This document shows, piece after piece, positions 33,762 through 42,279 of a stretch of 56,988 bases of DNA. Where the stretch lies: NCBI RefSeq assembly GCF_012931985.1, contig NZ_JAAFGM010000023.1:1-56988 (forward strand), in the 5' to 3' direction. The notes under the pieces are model-generated. The model saw nothing but the letters and a program-made list of their open reading frames with translations, did no database searches and was not told where the DNA came from. How positions within the stretch are numbered: position 1 is the stretch's first letter; each line of letters starts with the position of its first letter. Origin of the DNA: Candidatus Roseilinea sp. NK_OTU-006 (GTDB lineage: Bacteria; Chloroflexota; Anaerolineae; J036; Brachytrichaceae). Position numbers and translations under genes: made by a program.

Positions 33762-34373
33762 ATGACCAAGCACTATGTGGTGTGGCGGGGACGCGTGCCG
33801 GGGGTGTATGACACCTGGGAGGAAGCGCGGGTGCAAGTGCTGGGCTTCCCGGGCGCGCGCTTCAAAGCCTACGCAGATCGCGCCCAGGCAGAGGCCGCCT
33901 TTGCCGCCGGTTTAGGCGCTGCTGCGGAGGAGGCGGCCCGATCGGCCCGGCTGTCGTGCTTGCCGGACAAGGTGCGCGCCGGCTATGCGGTGGATGCCGC
34001 CTGGGATGCTCAATCCAAAGTCATGGAATACCGCGGTGTGGCGATCGCCACGGGCCAAGAGATTTTCCGCACCGGGCCGTTCGAGGATGCGACGAACAAC
34101 GTCGGCGAGTTTCTCGCCGTGGTGCAGGCGCTGGCCTGGTTGCGGGAGCGCCACAGCCGAGCGGCGGTGTACACCGATTCGAACAACGCGATCCTATGGG
34201 TGGCCCAGGGGCGTTGCCGGACGACGCTGACGCCCACGCCCCGTAACGCGGCCCTGCGGACACGCATAGCGCAAGCGGAGCGCTGGCTGGACGAGCACGA
34301 CTACTGCAACGCCGTGCTGAAGTGGCGCACGGAGGAATGGGGCGAGAATCCGGCCGATTTCGGCAGGAAATGA
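33762..34373 (+). CDS. Ribonuclease H with viroplasmin-like N-terminal domain
   Basis: A 203-residue protein with two domains. Residues 1-50 form the caulimovirus viroplasmin/RNase H N-terminal hybrid-binding domain (YVVWRGRVPGVYDTWEEARVQVLGFPGARFKAY). Residues about 70-203 are RNase H1, with acidic residues in VDAAWD, NNVGEFLAV, YTDSNNAI and PADFGRK. It removes RNA from RNA-DNA hybrids. A GTG three bases before the chosen ATG is an alternative start. It overlaps the next gene by four bases (ATGA). Confidence 0.88.
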   Translation: MTKHYVVWRGRVPGVYDTWEEARVQVLGFPGARFKAYADRAQAEAAFAAGLGAAAEEAARSARLSCLPDKVRAGYAVDAAWDAQSKVMEYRGVAIATGQEIFRTGPFEDATNNVGEFLAVVQALAWLRERHSRAAVYTDSNNAILWVAQGRCRTTLTPTPRNAALRTRIAQAERWLDEHDYCNAVLKWRTEEWGENPADFGRK

Positions 34374-35629
34374 AACCAATGTTCAACCTCTCCGCAGTCC
34401 GCAGCGAGTTCCCGGCGCTGGCGCGCGAACATGCCGGCCGGCCATTGATCTTCTTCGACGCGCCCGGCGGCACGCAGGTCACGCGGCGTTGCCTGGACTA
34501 CATAGTCGAGTACCTCACCCGCCACAATGCCAACACGCACGGCGCGTTCATCACCGCCCAGGAAAGCGACGCACTCATCGAGGCCGCCCACGAAGCCGCC
34601 GCCGATCTACTCAACGCCGAGCGCAAAGAGGAAATCGTCTTCGGCCAGAACATGACCAGCCTGACCTTCGCGCTCAGCCGCAGCATCGGCCGCACGCTGC
34701 GCGAAGGGGACGAGATCATCCTCACCCGGCTGGATCACGACGCCAACTTCTCGCCGTGGCGCTTGATGGCCGAAGAGCGCGGCGCCCGCGTACATGTGGT
34801 GGACATCCATCCTGAAGATTGCACGCTGGTCATGGAAGACTTCGCGCGCTACCTGAACGCGCGCACCCGGTTGGTGGCCGTCGGCTACGTCAGCAACGCC
34901 GTCGGCACGATCAACCCGGTCAAGCAAATCGCTGCCGTGGCCCATGCAGTCGGCGCGTGGGTCTTCGTGGATGCCGTCGCTGCTGCGCCGCACTTGCCGA
35001 TTGATGTGCGCGACCTGGGCGCCGACTTCCTGGTCTGCTCGACCTACAAGTTCTGGGGGCCGCACCAGGGCATCCTCTACGGCAAATATGATCTGCTCGA
35101 CCGGCTGCCGGCCTACAAGGTGCGCCCCGCCGACGACCGCCCACCGCACAAATTCGAGACCGGCACCCAAAGCCATGAGAATCAGGCCGGCCTGCTTGGC
35201 GTGATCGAGTATCTGGAGTGGCTAGCAGCACAGGCCGACGTTGCGCCGGAACCGAATGCAAACCTGCGCAGCCCGCGCGCCGCCGAGATTCATCGCGCCA
35301 TGTATGCCGTGCGCACGTACGAAACCGGACTGGTCAGCTACCTGATCGAGTGCGTGACAGCGATCCCTGGCGTGCGCTTCTTTGGCATTCGCGAGCGCAT
35401 GGATCAGCGCGTGCCCACCATTGCCATTCGCTACAAGGATGAGCACCCGCGCGCGACGGCCGAGCGCCTGGCGCGGCACGGCATCTGCGTGTGGGACGGA
35501 AACTACTACGCCATCAACCTCACCGAACGGTTGGGCGTCGAGGACGGCGGCGGCCTGGTGCGCATTGGCTTGACCCATTACAACACGCGCGAAGAGGTGG
35601 ACCGACTCCTGGATGTGCTCGCGCAGTGA
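34370..35629 (+). CDS. Class V aminotransferase, cysteine-desulfurase-like
   Basis: A 419-residue PLP enzyme. DAPGGTQV is the N-terminal substrate loop, the PLP Lys is in CSTYKFWGPHQG, and DAVAAAPHLPIDV carries the Asp that contacts the ring nitrogen. It fits the subgroup labelled cysteine-desulfurase-like VC1184 family, where the mobile catalytic-Cys loop of NifS/SufS is not evident. The true substrate is unknown. Its ATG lies on the RNase H stop codon. Confidence 0.85.
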   Translation: MKPMFNLSAVRSEFPALAREHAGRPLIFFDAPGGTQVTRRCLDYIVEYLTRHNANTHGAFITAQESDALIEAAHEAAADLLNAERKEEIVFGQNMTSLTFALSRSIGRTLREGDEIILTRLDHDANFSPWRLMAEERGARVHVVDIHPEDCTLVMEDFARYLNARTRLVAVGYVSNAVGTINPVKQIAAVAHAVGAWVFVDAVAAAPHLPIDVRDLGADFLVCSTYKFWGPHQGILYGKYDLLDRLPAYKVRPADDRPPHKFETGTQSHENQAGLLGVIEYLEWLAAQADVAPEPNANLRSPRAAEIHRAMYAVRTYETGLVSYLIECVTAIPGVRFFGIRERMDQRVPTIAIRYKDEHPRATAERLARHGICVWDGNYYAINLTERLGVEDGGGLVRIGLTHYNTREEVDRLLDVLAQ

Positions 35630-35648
35630 GAGGCATGACCGGGATGTC

Positions 35649-38477
35649 GTGAGCGCAACGCCAGCGCCTCGCGGGAGCGTTGTGCACCTCCTGGGGCGCT
35701 TGGCGTGGCCCAGCGTGCTTGTCTTGCTGGTGCTTGGCGCGACGTGGAAACTCACGCTGGGCGACCGGATCATCGCGCGGGGCGATCTGCTGCTCTATTT
35801 CTATCCTTTGCGCGACTACGCTTCACAGGCCATCCGCGAGGGACGCCTGCCGCTGTGGAATCCCTATACGTTCATGGGGGCGCCGTTCCTGGCCAACTCC
35901 CAAGTCGGCTTCTTCTACCCGTTCAACGTCCTCACCGCCTGGCTGCCGGTCGAACGCGCCGTGTCGTGGAATATCGCGCTTCACTTGGCCATCGCTGCAT
36001 TGGGCGCTTATGCCCTTGCACGGCGAGGATTTGCGCTCGGCCGGTTGGCGGCGTTTGCCGGCGCCGTGACGTTTGGGTTGGGCGGCTATCTGGGCGCGCA
36101 GGTGGAGCACCTGAACCAACTTCAAGCCCTGGCCTGGCTCCCGTTAAGCGCTTTGATCGTCGTGAGAACTGTGGAGCGGGCCAGTTGGAGCGCGGGCGTG
36201 GCGGCCTTGGCGCTTGTGCTCGCGTTGCAAATCTTGGCCGGCCACATGCAATCGCTCTATATCAGCCTGGTGACGCTGGGGCTGATCGCGCTCATCTTGG
36301 CGATGGCCGGGCTGTGGCGCAGCCGGCCGCTCAGCGTGAAGGCGACGTTCCGTGCTGCAACGCCACTCTGCGTCGTCGTGACGGCGGCTATCCTCGCCGC
36401 CGCCATCTGCGGCATCCAATTGTTGCCTACACTCGAACTCTCGCGCGAGTCGGCGCGCGCCGGTGGCTTGCCCTTCAACGAGGCAGCGTCGTTCTCCTGG
36501 CGACCGTGGGTAGCCGCGCGGGCGCTCATGCCAACCTACGGCGACCCGCTGTTCCCGGAGTATGTTGCCTACCTCGGCGCAGGCGGATTGGCGCTGGCGC
36601 TGCTTGGTGGATTGGAGATTAGAGATTGGCGATTAGGGGTGCAAGCTCGTGCGGAGGCTCAATCTCCGACCTCTAATCTCCTTCCTTTGATTCTCGTCGT
36701 GATCGGCTTTGTGCTGGCGTTGGGCCTAGCCACGCCGCTGTTCGGCGTCTTGTACCGCTTCATGCCCGGCTTCAACCTTTTTCGCGCCCAGGCGCGCTGG
36801 CTGGTGGTGTTCGCGCTAGGGGCGGCGATGCTGGTCGCTTTCGGTGTGCAACGCCTGCAACGCGGCCTGAGCGCGGCGCAGGCGCGCGATTGGCTGATTG
36901 CCTGGTTGTTGCTCATGGGGCTGTGGGGCGTGGGGGTGCTGGCCGGTGTGCGCTTTGCGCTGGAGCCGGAGTATCGCGCGTTGCCTGATCGCAACGTGAT
37001 GATGGGCTGGATCGTGGCGCTGGGAACGGTGACGGTGTGGGTCGCGTGTGCATGGAGATTGGAGATAGGAGATTGGAGATTGAATCGCAATCTCCAGTCT
37101 CTAATCCCCAACCTCTTCTTTCTCATCCTCGCGCTCGAACTCCTGGCTGCTTCGCAATTCCAACCCTACGCCCGCGCGTCGGACCGCCAAGCGCTCATCT
37201 CGCTGCGGCCGGCGACGGCGCACTTGCTGGCCGAGGCCGAAGCAGGGACGATGCGCACCGGCCGCATCCTGGCGCTGTCCTCGCTCTTCTTCGATCCCGG
37301 CGACAAGGTCGAACAAGAGCTGCTCTTCGGCGCGTCGCTCAGCGCGGACGAAATCTATGACCGGCTGATTGCTGCCAAGCACAAGGAGATCATGTCGCCC
37401 AACCTATCGTTGTATTACCGGCTGCCCGGCGTGGACGGCTATGACGGCGGGCTATTGCCGACGCGACGCTACGCCGAGTTCGTGCGTCAGTTTGCGGCCA
37501 TGCCTGCCGGTACGGTGGACGGCCGCCTGCGCGAGTTTCTGGACGGCCCGCCGGCCAATCGGTGGTTCGAGCAGATGGCCGTGCGCTACCTCATCGCCGA
37601 CAAGACGCAGGATGTCTTTCTCGATGGCGTGTACTACGACCTGTTGTTCAGCGTGCCGATCACGCCGATCACAACCGGCATCCCGCTGCGCCCCTTTCCG
37701 TCCACGGCGCTGGGGCTGGTGCTGAGCGCCGAAGGTGCGCATGCCGGCGAAGCCATCGCAACGGCGGAAGTGCGTTTCAGCAGCGGCGAGACGCAGACCT
37801 TCGCGATTCGCGCTGCGGAGCCGATCACGCCTTACTTCGGCACGCGGTTAAGTTGGGAAGGGCGCAAAACACCGCTCACCATCTTCTTGCGCAGCATTGA
37901 AAACGCCGAGGCGACGCCTGTCACGCTGCGCGGCATGACCGGCATTGACGAGGTGGACGGGACGTTCCTCTCGCAGATGGTGACGGGCGATCACGATATG
38001 CGTCTGGTTCACTCCGGCGACGTGAAGATCTACGAGAACCTCCGGCGCGCGCCGCGCGTCGCTGTGCAGGATGCGGCCGGCGCGCCGATTGACATCAGAC
38101 AGGTGGGCGGGGAGATTGTCGAGGAGCAACCGGAGTTCGTGCGCGTTCGATTCTCCGATGCGACGCCGCAGGATTTGCTATCCCACTCGAACAAGCGACT
38201 GATCCTGCGCGATGCGTGTTTCCCCGGCTGGGTTGCCCGCGTGGATGGCGTCGAGACACCAATCGTGTGCGTTGATACGCTCTTCCGCGCCGTCGCGCTG
38301 CCCGCCGGCGCGCAAGAAGTGACGTTCAGCTACGAGCCGCAGAGCGTCCGCTGGGGGTTCATGGTGAGCGCAGCCGGCGTCGTGCTATGGCTGGCGTTGG
38401 TAAGCGCGAGATTCAAGGCCATCGGCGCGTTTGCTTCGCATCGGCTTGGTCCGCCCATTACTCTGCGGCGAACTTGA
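35649..38477 (+). CDS. Large polytopic membrane protein, YfhO-like
   Basis: About 942 residues from the GTG at 35649 (an ATG at 35613 overlaps the aminotransferase stop and would add 12). Some 12 predicted helices in the first half are followed by a roughly 400-residue extracytoplasmic domain and a C-terminal helix. RIIARGDLLLYFYPLRDYASQAIREGRLPLWNPYTFMGAPFLANSQ near the N-terminus is the signature of YfhO-like and related GT-C-fold membrane proteins, proposed to glycosylate cell-surface polymers. Two heptamer repeat tracts sit inside the frame and add WRL-rich loops. The 3' end overlaps leuD by 20 bases, tail to tail. Confidence 0.75.
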   Translation: MSATPAPRGSVVHLLGRLAWPSVLVLLVLGATWKLTLGDRIIARGDLLLYFYPLRDYASQAIREGRLPLWNPYTFMGAPFLANSQVGFFYPFNVLTAWLPVERAVSWNIALHLAIAALGAYALARRGFALGRLAAFAGAVTFGLGGYLGAQVEHLNQLQALAWLPLSALIVVRTVERASWSAGVAALALVLALQILAGHMQSLYISLVTLGLIALILAMAGLWRSRPLSVKATFRAATPLCVVVTAAILAAAICGIQLLPTLELSRESARAGGLPFNEAASFSWRPWVAARALMPTYGDPLFPEYVAYLGAGGLALALLGGLEIRDWRLGVQARAEAQSPTSNLLPLILVVIGFVLALGLATPLFGVLYRFMPGFNLFRAQARWLVVFALGAAMLVAFGVQRLQRGLSAAQARDWLIAWLLLMGLWGVGVLAGVRFALEPEYRALPDRNVMMGWIVALGTVTVWVACAWRLEIGDWRLNRNLQSLIPNLFFLILALELLAASQFQPYARASDRQALISLRPATAHLLAEAEAGTMRTGRILALSSLFFDPGDKVEQELLFGASLSADEIYDRLIAAKHKEIMSPNLSLYYRLPGVDGYDGGLLPTRRYAEFVRQFAAMPAGTVDGRLREFLDGPPANRWFEQMAVRYLIADKTQDVFLDGVYYDLLFSVPITPITTGIPLRPFPSTALGLVLSAEGAHAGEAIATAEVRFSSGETQTFAIRAAEPITPYFGTRLSWEGRKTPLTIFLRSIENAEATPVTLRGMTGIDEVDGTFLSQMVTGDHDMRLVHSGDVKIYENLRRAPRVAVQDAAGAPIDIRQVGGEIVEEQPEFVRVRFSDATPQDLLSHSNKRLILRDACFPGWVARVDGVETPIVCVDTLFRAVALPAGAQEVTFSYEPQSVRWGFMVSAAGVVLWLALVSARFKAIGAFASHRLGPPITLRRT
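36609..36690 (+). repeat. Heptamer repeat inserted in a coding sequence (copy 1)
   Basis: GGAGATTAGAGATTGGCGATTAGG is followed about 25 bases later by the inverse words CAATCTCC and CTCTAATCTCC, forming an imperfect hairpin. It stays in frame and adds LEIRDWRLG to a loop of the YfhO-like protein near residue 335. Confidence 0.75.
37054..37118 (+). repeat. Heptamer repeat inserted in a coding sequence (copy 2)
   Basis: Tandem GGAGATT/GGAGATA units run into the inverse CAATCTCCAGTCTCTAATC, with GGAGATTG and CAATCTCC as perfect arms around a five-base loop. The frame is preserved and adds RLEIGDWRLNRNLQSLIPN between two predicted helices of the YfhO-like protein. Confidence 0.78.
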
Positions 38478-39030
38478 TCTCCGGCATGGGCAGATGCTCG
38501 GTGCCCAGTTTGCGGCGCAGCATGGGGATCAGCCCGCCGGCCTCGATGATCGCCATCACCGAGGCGCTCAGCGGAGGGAAGGAGAAGCTGCGATGCGCAT
38601 CCGGTTCGTTCGCGCCATCGTCACGCGCGGATTGCTCCTCGATGTAGATCATGTTCTGCGCCAGGTCAACGCGGATGCGATCCCCCTTGTGGAGTACGTC
38701 CACGGCTTCGGGACAGACAATCGGCAGCACGCCGTTGTTGATGCAATTGCGGAAGAAAATGCGGGCGAACGACTTGGCGATGATGACGCGCACGCCGCAC
38801 ATTTTGAGGCACACTGCGGCTTGCTCGCGCGATGAGCCGCAGCCGAAATTCTTGCCGCCGACGATGATGTCGCCTGGCTGCACCTGTTTGGCAAAATCAG
38901 GGTCGAGATCTTCCAGCGCATGCGCAGCGAACTGGTTGATGTCGGTGAGGGTGTAGGTGTATTTGCCGGGGAAGATGACGTCGGTGTTCACGTCGTCGCC
39001 GTAGACCCAGCAGCGGCCGGTGAAGTGCAT
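38458..39030 (-). CDS. leuD: 3-isopropylmalate dehydratase small subunit
   Basis: Swivel-domain subunit of isopropylmalate isomerase (leucine synthesis), 190 residues. YGDDVNTDVIFPGKYTY and NFGCGSSREQAA are the substrate-recognition motifs. In some lineages the same family serves as homoaconitase or methylthioalkylmalate isomerase small subunit. The large subunit gene is not in the window. The start at 39030 lies six bases from a perfect TATAAT on the minus strand. Confidence 0.92.
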   Translation of the reverse strand: MHFTGRCWVYGDDVNTDVIFPGKYTYTLTDINQFAAHALEDLDPDFAKQVQPGDIIVGGKNFGCGSSREQAAVCLKMCGVRVIIAKSFARIFFRNCINNGVLPIVCPEAVDVLHKGDRIRVDLAQNMIYIEEQSARDDGANEPDAHRSFSFPPLSASVMAIIEAGGLIPMLRRKLGTEHLPMPEIKFAAE

Positions 39031-39066
39031 GGCTAAATTATAGGGCGCGCTCGCTATAATCTCGCC
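39031..39066. promoter_or_regulatory. Back-to-back leaderless promoters of leuD and yajC
   Basis: The whole 36-base gap holds two perfect TATAAT boxes. One is on the minus strand (39042-39037), six bases before the leuD ATG. The other is on the plus strand (39055-39060), six bases before the yajC ATG. There is no room for a ribosome site on either message, and the -35 region of each promoter must lie inside the opposite gene. Confidence 0.8.
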
Positions 39067-39429
39067 ATGGACTTGACCTTGGCGGTTGTCACGCTGACCA
39101 TTACGATCGCGTTTGTATTCATCCTGGTATGGTTCATCGTCGTCGTGCCCCAAAATCGCGCCCGCAAGAATCAGGAAAGGGTCATCGAAGAGCTGAAAAT
39201 CGGCGAGCAAATCGTTACAGTCGGTGGCGTGATCGGCAAGCTCACCTATCTGAACCGCGAGGAGGATTTGGCGCGCATCGAGGTTGCGCCTGGCGTGGAG
39301 ATCCGCATTATCCCGGCTGCGATCAGCCATCCGCTGGACTATATGCAGCGCCTGGCACGCATGGAGCAGGAAGCTAGCAAGCCAAAGGCGCAGCCCAAGG
39401 AGAAGTCGAACGCATCGGCGAAGAAGTGA
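39067..39429 (+). CDS. yajC: Preprotein translocase accessory subunit YajC
   Basis: A 120-residue protein with a single N-terminal membrane helix (LAVVTLTITIAFVFILVWFIVVVPQNRARKN), followed by the YajC core (LKIGEQIVTVGGVIGKLTYL) and a Lys-rich tail. It associates with SecDF at the inner membrane. secD and secF are not adjacent. The stop overlaps the next GTG start by four bases. Confidence 0.92.
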   Translation: MDLTLAVVTLTITIAFVFILVWFIVVVPQNRARKNQERVIEELKIGEQIVTVGGVIGKLTYLNREEDLARIEVAPGVEIRIIPAAISHPLDYMQRLARMEQEASKPKAQPKEKSNASAKK

Positions 39430-40475
39430 ACACCAGGCCGCAGTGGGCCGCCAGCGGCCGCCTGCCCGGCCTGCCGCGCTTCTGGCGATTTAAGGCGGCG
39501 GCGCGCATCGTCCGCGCCGCGCTTTACAAAACGCGCTGGCCGTTGCTGATACTGGCTACCGTGCTCGCCGGCGGCACGCTGCTCTTCTGGTTGGCCGAGA
39601 CCCACGCGAACCCATTGCGGGCGCTGCTATATGTGCTCAACCTCGTCACGTTGCAGGCCGGGCCGGATGATCTACCTGAGCCGTTGCCGTTGCAGCTTGC
39701 ATCCGTCGCGATCATGCTCGGCGGCTTGCTCGCCTTGGCCGGCGGCGCTGCACGTGTCATCCAACTCATCGGTGATCCAAAGGAGCGACAAGTGGCGGTC
39801 GTATCTATGTTCAGCGGACACGTCATCGTGTGCGGCATCGGCCGCGTCGGCTACCGCGTCGTCAACGAACTGTTGGAGTTCGGGGAAACCGTCGTGGGCA
39901 TCAACCAGCGCACAGACGAAGAGTGGCTCGATCATCTGCAGCGTGTTGGGGTGCCGGTCATTATCGGCGACGCGCGCCGCAAGCAAACGTTGATCGAGGC
40001 CGGCGTCGAACGCGCCTCGGCCATTGTTGCGTGCACCAGCGATGAGCTGACCAACCTCGATATCGGCCTCGACGCGCGCGAATTGAATCCCAACATCAAG
40101 GTCGTGCTGCGCATGTTCGACGCCAAACTGGCCGAGAAAGTGTCTCGGGGGTTCAACATCAAGACCGTGTTCAGCGTCTCGGCGCTGGCCGCTCCGGCCT
40201 TCGCCGCAGCCGCCACACGCGCCCGCGTGGATTACGCGTTCAAGTTGGAAGGTCAATTGCTCAACGTCAGCACGGTCACCTTCGAGCCCACCTCGCCTTT
40301 CATCGGCAAGACGCTTGAGCAGATCGAAGACGAGCTGAAATGTGCCGTCATTGGCGCATGGTCAAGCGATGGCGTACAGTTGCGCCCCGAGCGTAGCCGT
40401 GTGATACGGCCCGGCGAGCGCTATTACGTCGTGGGCGACTTGAAGGCGGTGCGCGCGCTGAATGAGGGGCGCTGA
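39426..40475 (+). CDS. TrkA-domain ion channel-like protein with altered pore loop
   Basis: A 349-residue membrane protein: two predicted helices (about 40-60 and 90-110), an RCK/TrkA-N domain ([23 protein letters not shown], about 131-150) and a TrkA-C domain ([22 protein letters not shown]). This is the layout of two-helix potassium channels, but the pore segment reads [13 protein letters not shown] where a K+ channel has T-V-G-Y-G-D. The NAD-type glycine loop is intact. The GTG start lies on the yajC stop (GTGA). Confidence 0.8.
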   Translation: MNTRPQWAASGRLPGLPRFWRFKAAARIVRAALYKTRWPLLILATVLAGGTLLFWLAETHANPLRALLYVLNLVTLQAGPDDLPEPLPLQLASVAIMLGGLLALAGGAARVIQLIGDPKERQVAVVSMFSGHVIVCGIGRVGYRVVNELLEFGETVVGINQRTDEEWLDHLQRVGVPVIIGDARRKQTLIEAGVERASAIVACTSDELTNLDIGLDARELNPNIKVVLRMFDAKLAEKVSRGFNIKTVFSVSALAAPAFAAAATRARVDYAFKLEGQLLNVSTVTFEPTSPFIGKTLEQIEDELKCAVIGAWSSDGVQLRPERSRVIRPGERYYVVGDLKAVRALNEGR

Positions 40476-40542
40476 GGAAACGCGGATCGGAGCATGTGGA
40501 TCACAAATTGCAAATGACGAGTGGGCGATTGGAGGTCGGACG

Positions 40543-41247
40543 ATGCGCTTCGACGTGTTTACCCTCTTCCCTAGCATGTTCACTGGGCCGTTCGGCGAAA
40601 GCATCATCAAGCGCGCGATAGACGCCGGCTTGATTGAGATTCACATCCACAACATCCGCGACTATGCCGTCGGCAAGCACAAGATCACCGACGACATGGC
40701 CTACGGCGGAGGTGGCGGCATGGTGATGAAACCCGAGCCGATCTTCGCCGCAGTCGAAAGCGTCCTGGCGGATGAGTTCAACCAACCGTCTGCCCCTTCC
40801 CCCTCGCGTTCGAGAACCCCCATCATCCTGATGAGCGCCAGTGGGCGCACGTTCACGCAAGCGATCGCCAAGGAGCTGGCCCAGCACCCGCGCCTTGCCC
40901 TGATCTGCGGTCATTACGAGGGTGTGGACGAGCGCGTGCGCGAGCATCTGTGCACCGACGCGATCAGCATTGGCGACTATGTGCTCACCGGCGGTGAGCT
41001 GCCGGCGATGGTGGTGATTGATGCCGTGGCGCGGCTGGCCTCCGGCGTGTTGCCGCCCGGCGTGCCGGATGAAGAATCGCATGCGGCGGGCCTGCTGGAG
41101 TATCCGCACTACACCCGGCCGGCCGAATTTCGCGGCTGGCGTGTGCCGGACGTGCTGCTGAGCGGCAATCACGCCGAAATTGCGAAGTGGCGGCGCGAAC
41201 AAGCCGAACGCCGCACGCGCGAACGCGCCAAGCGGTCATCCGAGTGA
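40543..41247 (+). CDS. trmD: tRNA (guanine-N1)-methyltransferase TrmD
   Basis: Methylates G37 of tRNAs that read codons starting with C or G in some families. The 234-residue SPOUT protein has [28 protein letters not shown], the knot sequence [12 protein letters not shown], and [25 protein letters not shown] short Ser/Pro-rich insert (about 85-92) precedes [11 protein letters not shown]. The ATG at 40543 has GGAGG just upstream. rpsP, rimM and rplS, common neighbours, are absent. Confidence 0.95.
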   Translation: MRFDVFTLFPSMFTGPFGESIIKRAIDAGLIEIHIHNIRDYAVGKHKITDDMAYGGGGGMVMKPEPIFAAVESVLADEFNQPSAPSPSRSRTPIILMSASGRTFTQAIAKELAQHPRLALICGHYEGVDERVREHLCTDAISIGDYVLTGGELPAMVVIDAVARLASGVLPPGVPDEESHAAGLLEYPHYTRPAEFRGWRVPDVLLSGNHAEIAKWRREQAERRTRERAKRSSE

Positions 41248-41286
41248 AGCTGCGTTTGTCCTCGCTTCTACTACAATCCGCCCCGC

Positions 41287-42189
41287 ATGGTCGAATCCAC
41301 CGCCACAGATGCTGTCCTCTTTCGGCTCGCCCTCGGTCTGTTCATCAGTGCAAGCATCGGCCTGCTCGCATATTGGCGCCGGTCGCTCGCCCGCAGCGGC
41401 GTGCTAGGCGCGATCGTCACCGGCACGCTGATCTTCGGGTTTGGTGGCTGGATCGCCGGCTTGCTGCTGATCGCCTTTTTTGTCTCGTCGTCTTTGTTGA
41501 GTCACTTTAAAGAGAACAACGTGCGCAAGCAGCGCGCCGCCGAGATGTTCGACAAGGGCAGCCAGCGCGACCTAGCCCAAGCCCTGGCGAACGGCGGGGC
41601 GGCGGCCGGCTGGGCCGTGCTGAGCTGGCTGGCACGCGAGCAGCCGGCAACGGCGGACGCCCTGTATGCGGCCATGGTCGGTGCATTGGCGGCGGTGAAC
41701 GCCGACACGTGGGCGACCGAACTCGGCGTGTTGAGCCGGTCATCGCCGCGGCTGATCACGCAGCTCCATCAGCGCGTCGCTCCTGGAACGAGCGGCGGCA
41801 TCACGGCGCTGGGAACCGGCGCGGCGACATCGGGCGCGGCGTTCATCGGCCTATGCTACGTCGTCTTCACCGTGCTCTATCGCGCGATTACCGGCCCCGC
41901 CGACGCGCCCGATGCCTCTTCTCACTTTCTTGCTGTCATCATTGCAGCGACCATCGCTGGGCTGGCTGGCTCGCTGTTCGATAGCCTGCTCGGCGCAACC
42001 GTGCAGGCGATGTACTACAGCAAGAGGCGCGACAAAGAGACTGAGAAGCGCTTCGAACGCGACGGCACACCGAATCGGCTGATTCGCGGTTGGCCTTGGT
42101 TGAACAACGATTGGGTGAACTTCCTTGCTTCGCTGTTCGGCGCGGCAGTCGCGGCGGGGATTTGGATCATCGCAACGGGCAATCGGTAA
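41287..42189 (+). CDS. DUF92/TMEM19-family membrane protein
   Basis: A 300-residue protein with about seven predicted helices. The DUF92 motifs NADTWATELGVLS and APGTSGGITALGTGAA are present, as is SLFDSLLGATVQ. Some plant and cyanobacterial members phosphorylate phytyl phosphate; bacterial roles are mostly unknown. A TACAAT box (41272-41277) is nine bases before the ATG, and there is no ribosome site. Confidence 0.85.
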   Translation: MVESTATDAVLFRLALGLFISASIGLLAYWRRSLARSGVLGAIVTGTLIFGFGGWIAGLLLIAFFVSSSLLSHFKENNVRKQRAAEMFDKGSQRDLAQALANGGAAAGWAVLSWLAREQPATADALYAAMVGALAAVNADTWATELGVLSRSSPRLITQLHQRVAPGTSGGITALGTGAATSGAAFIGLCYVVFTVLYRAITGPADAPDASSHFLAVIIAATIAGLAGSLFDSLLGATVQAMYYSKRRDKETEKRFERDGTPNRLIRGWPWLNNDWVNFLASLFGAAVAAGIWIIATGNR

Positions 42190-42279
42190 TCGTTCGGATT
42201 AGGGGTTCCTGATAGACGCGAGTCATCCGGCGCCGATGACCGATCGCTGATCATCAACCATCATTCATCTTTTATCAAC

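Noticed and set aside
39426-40475. Ordinary potassium channel
   Set aside because: The selectivity filter sequence is missing, so it was described as channel-like only.
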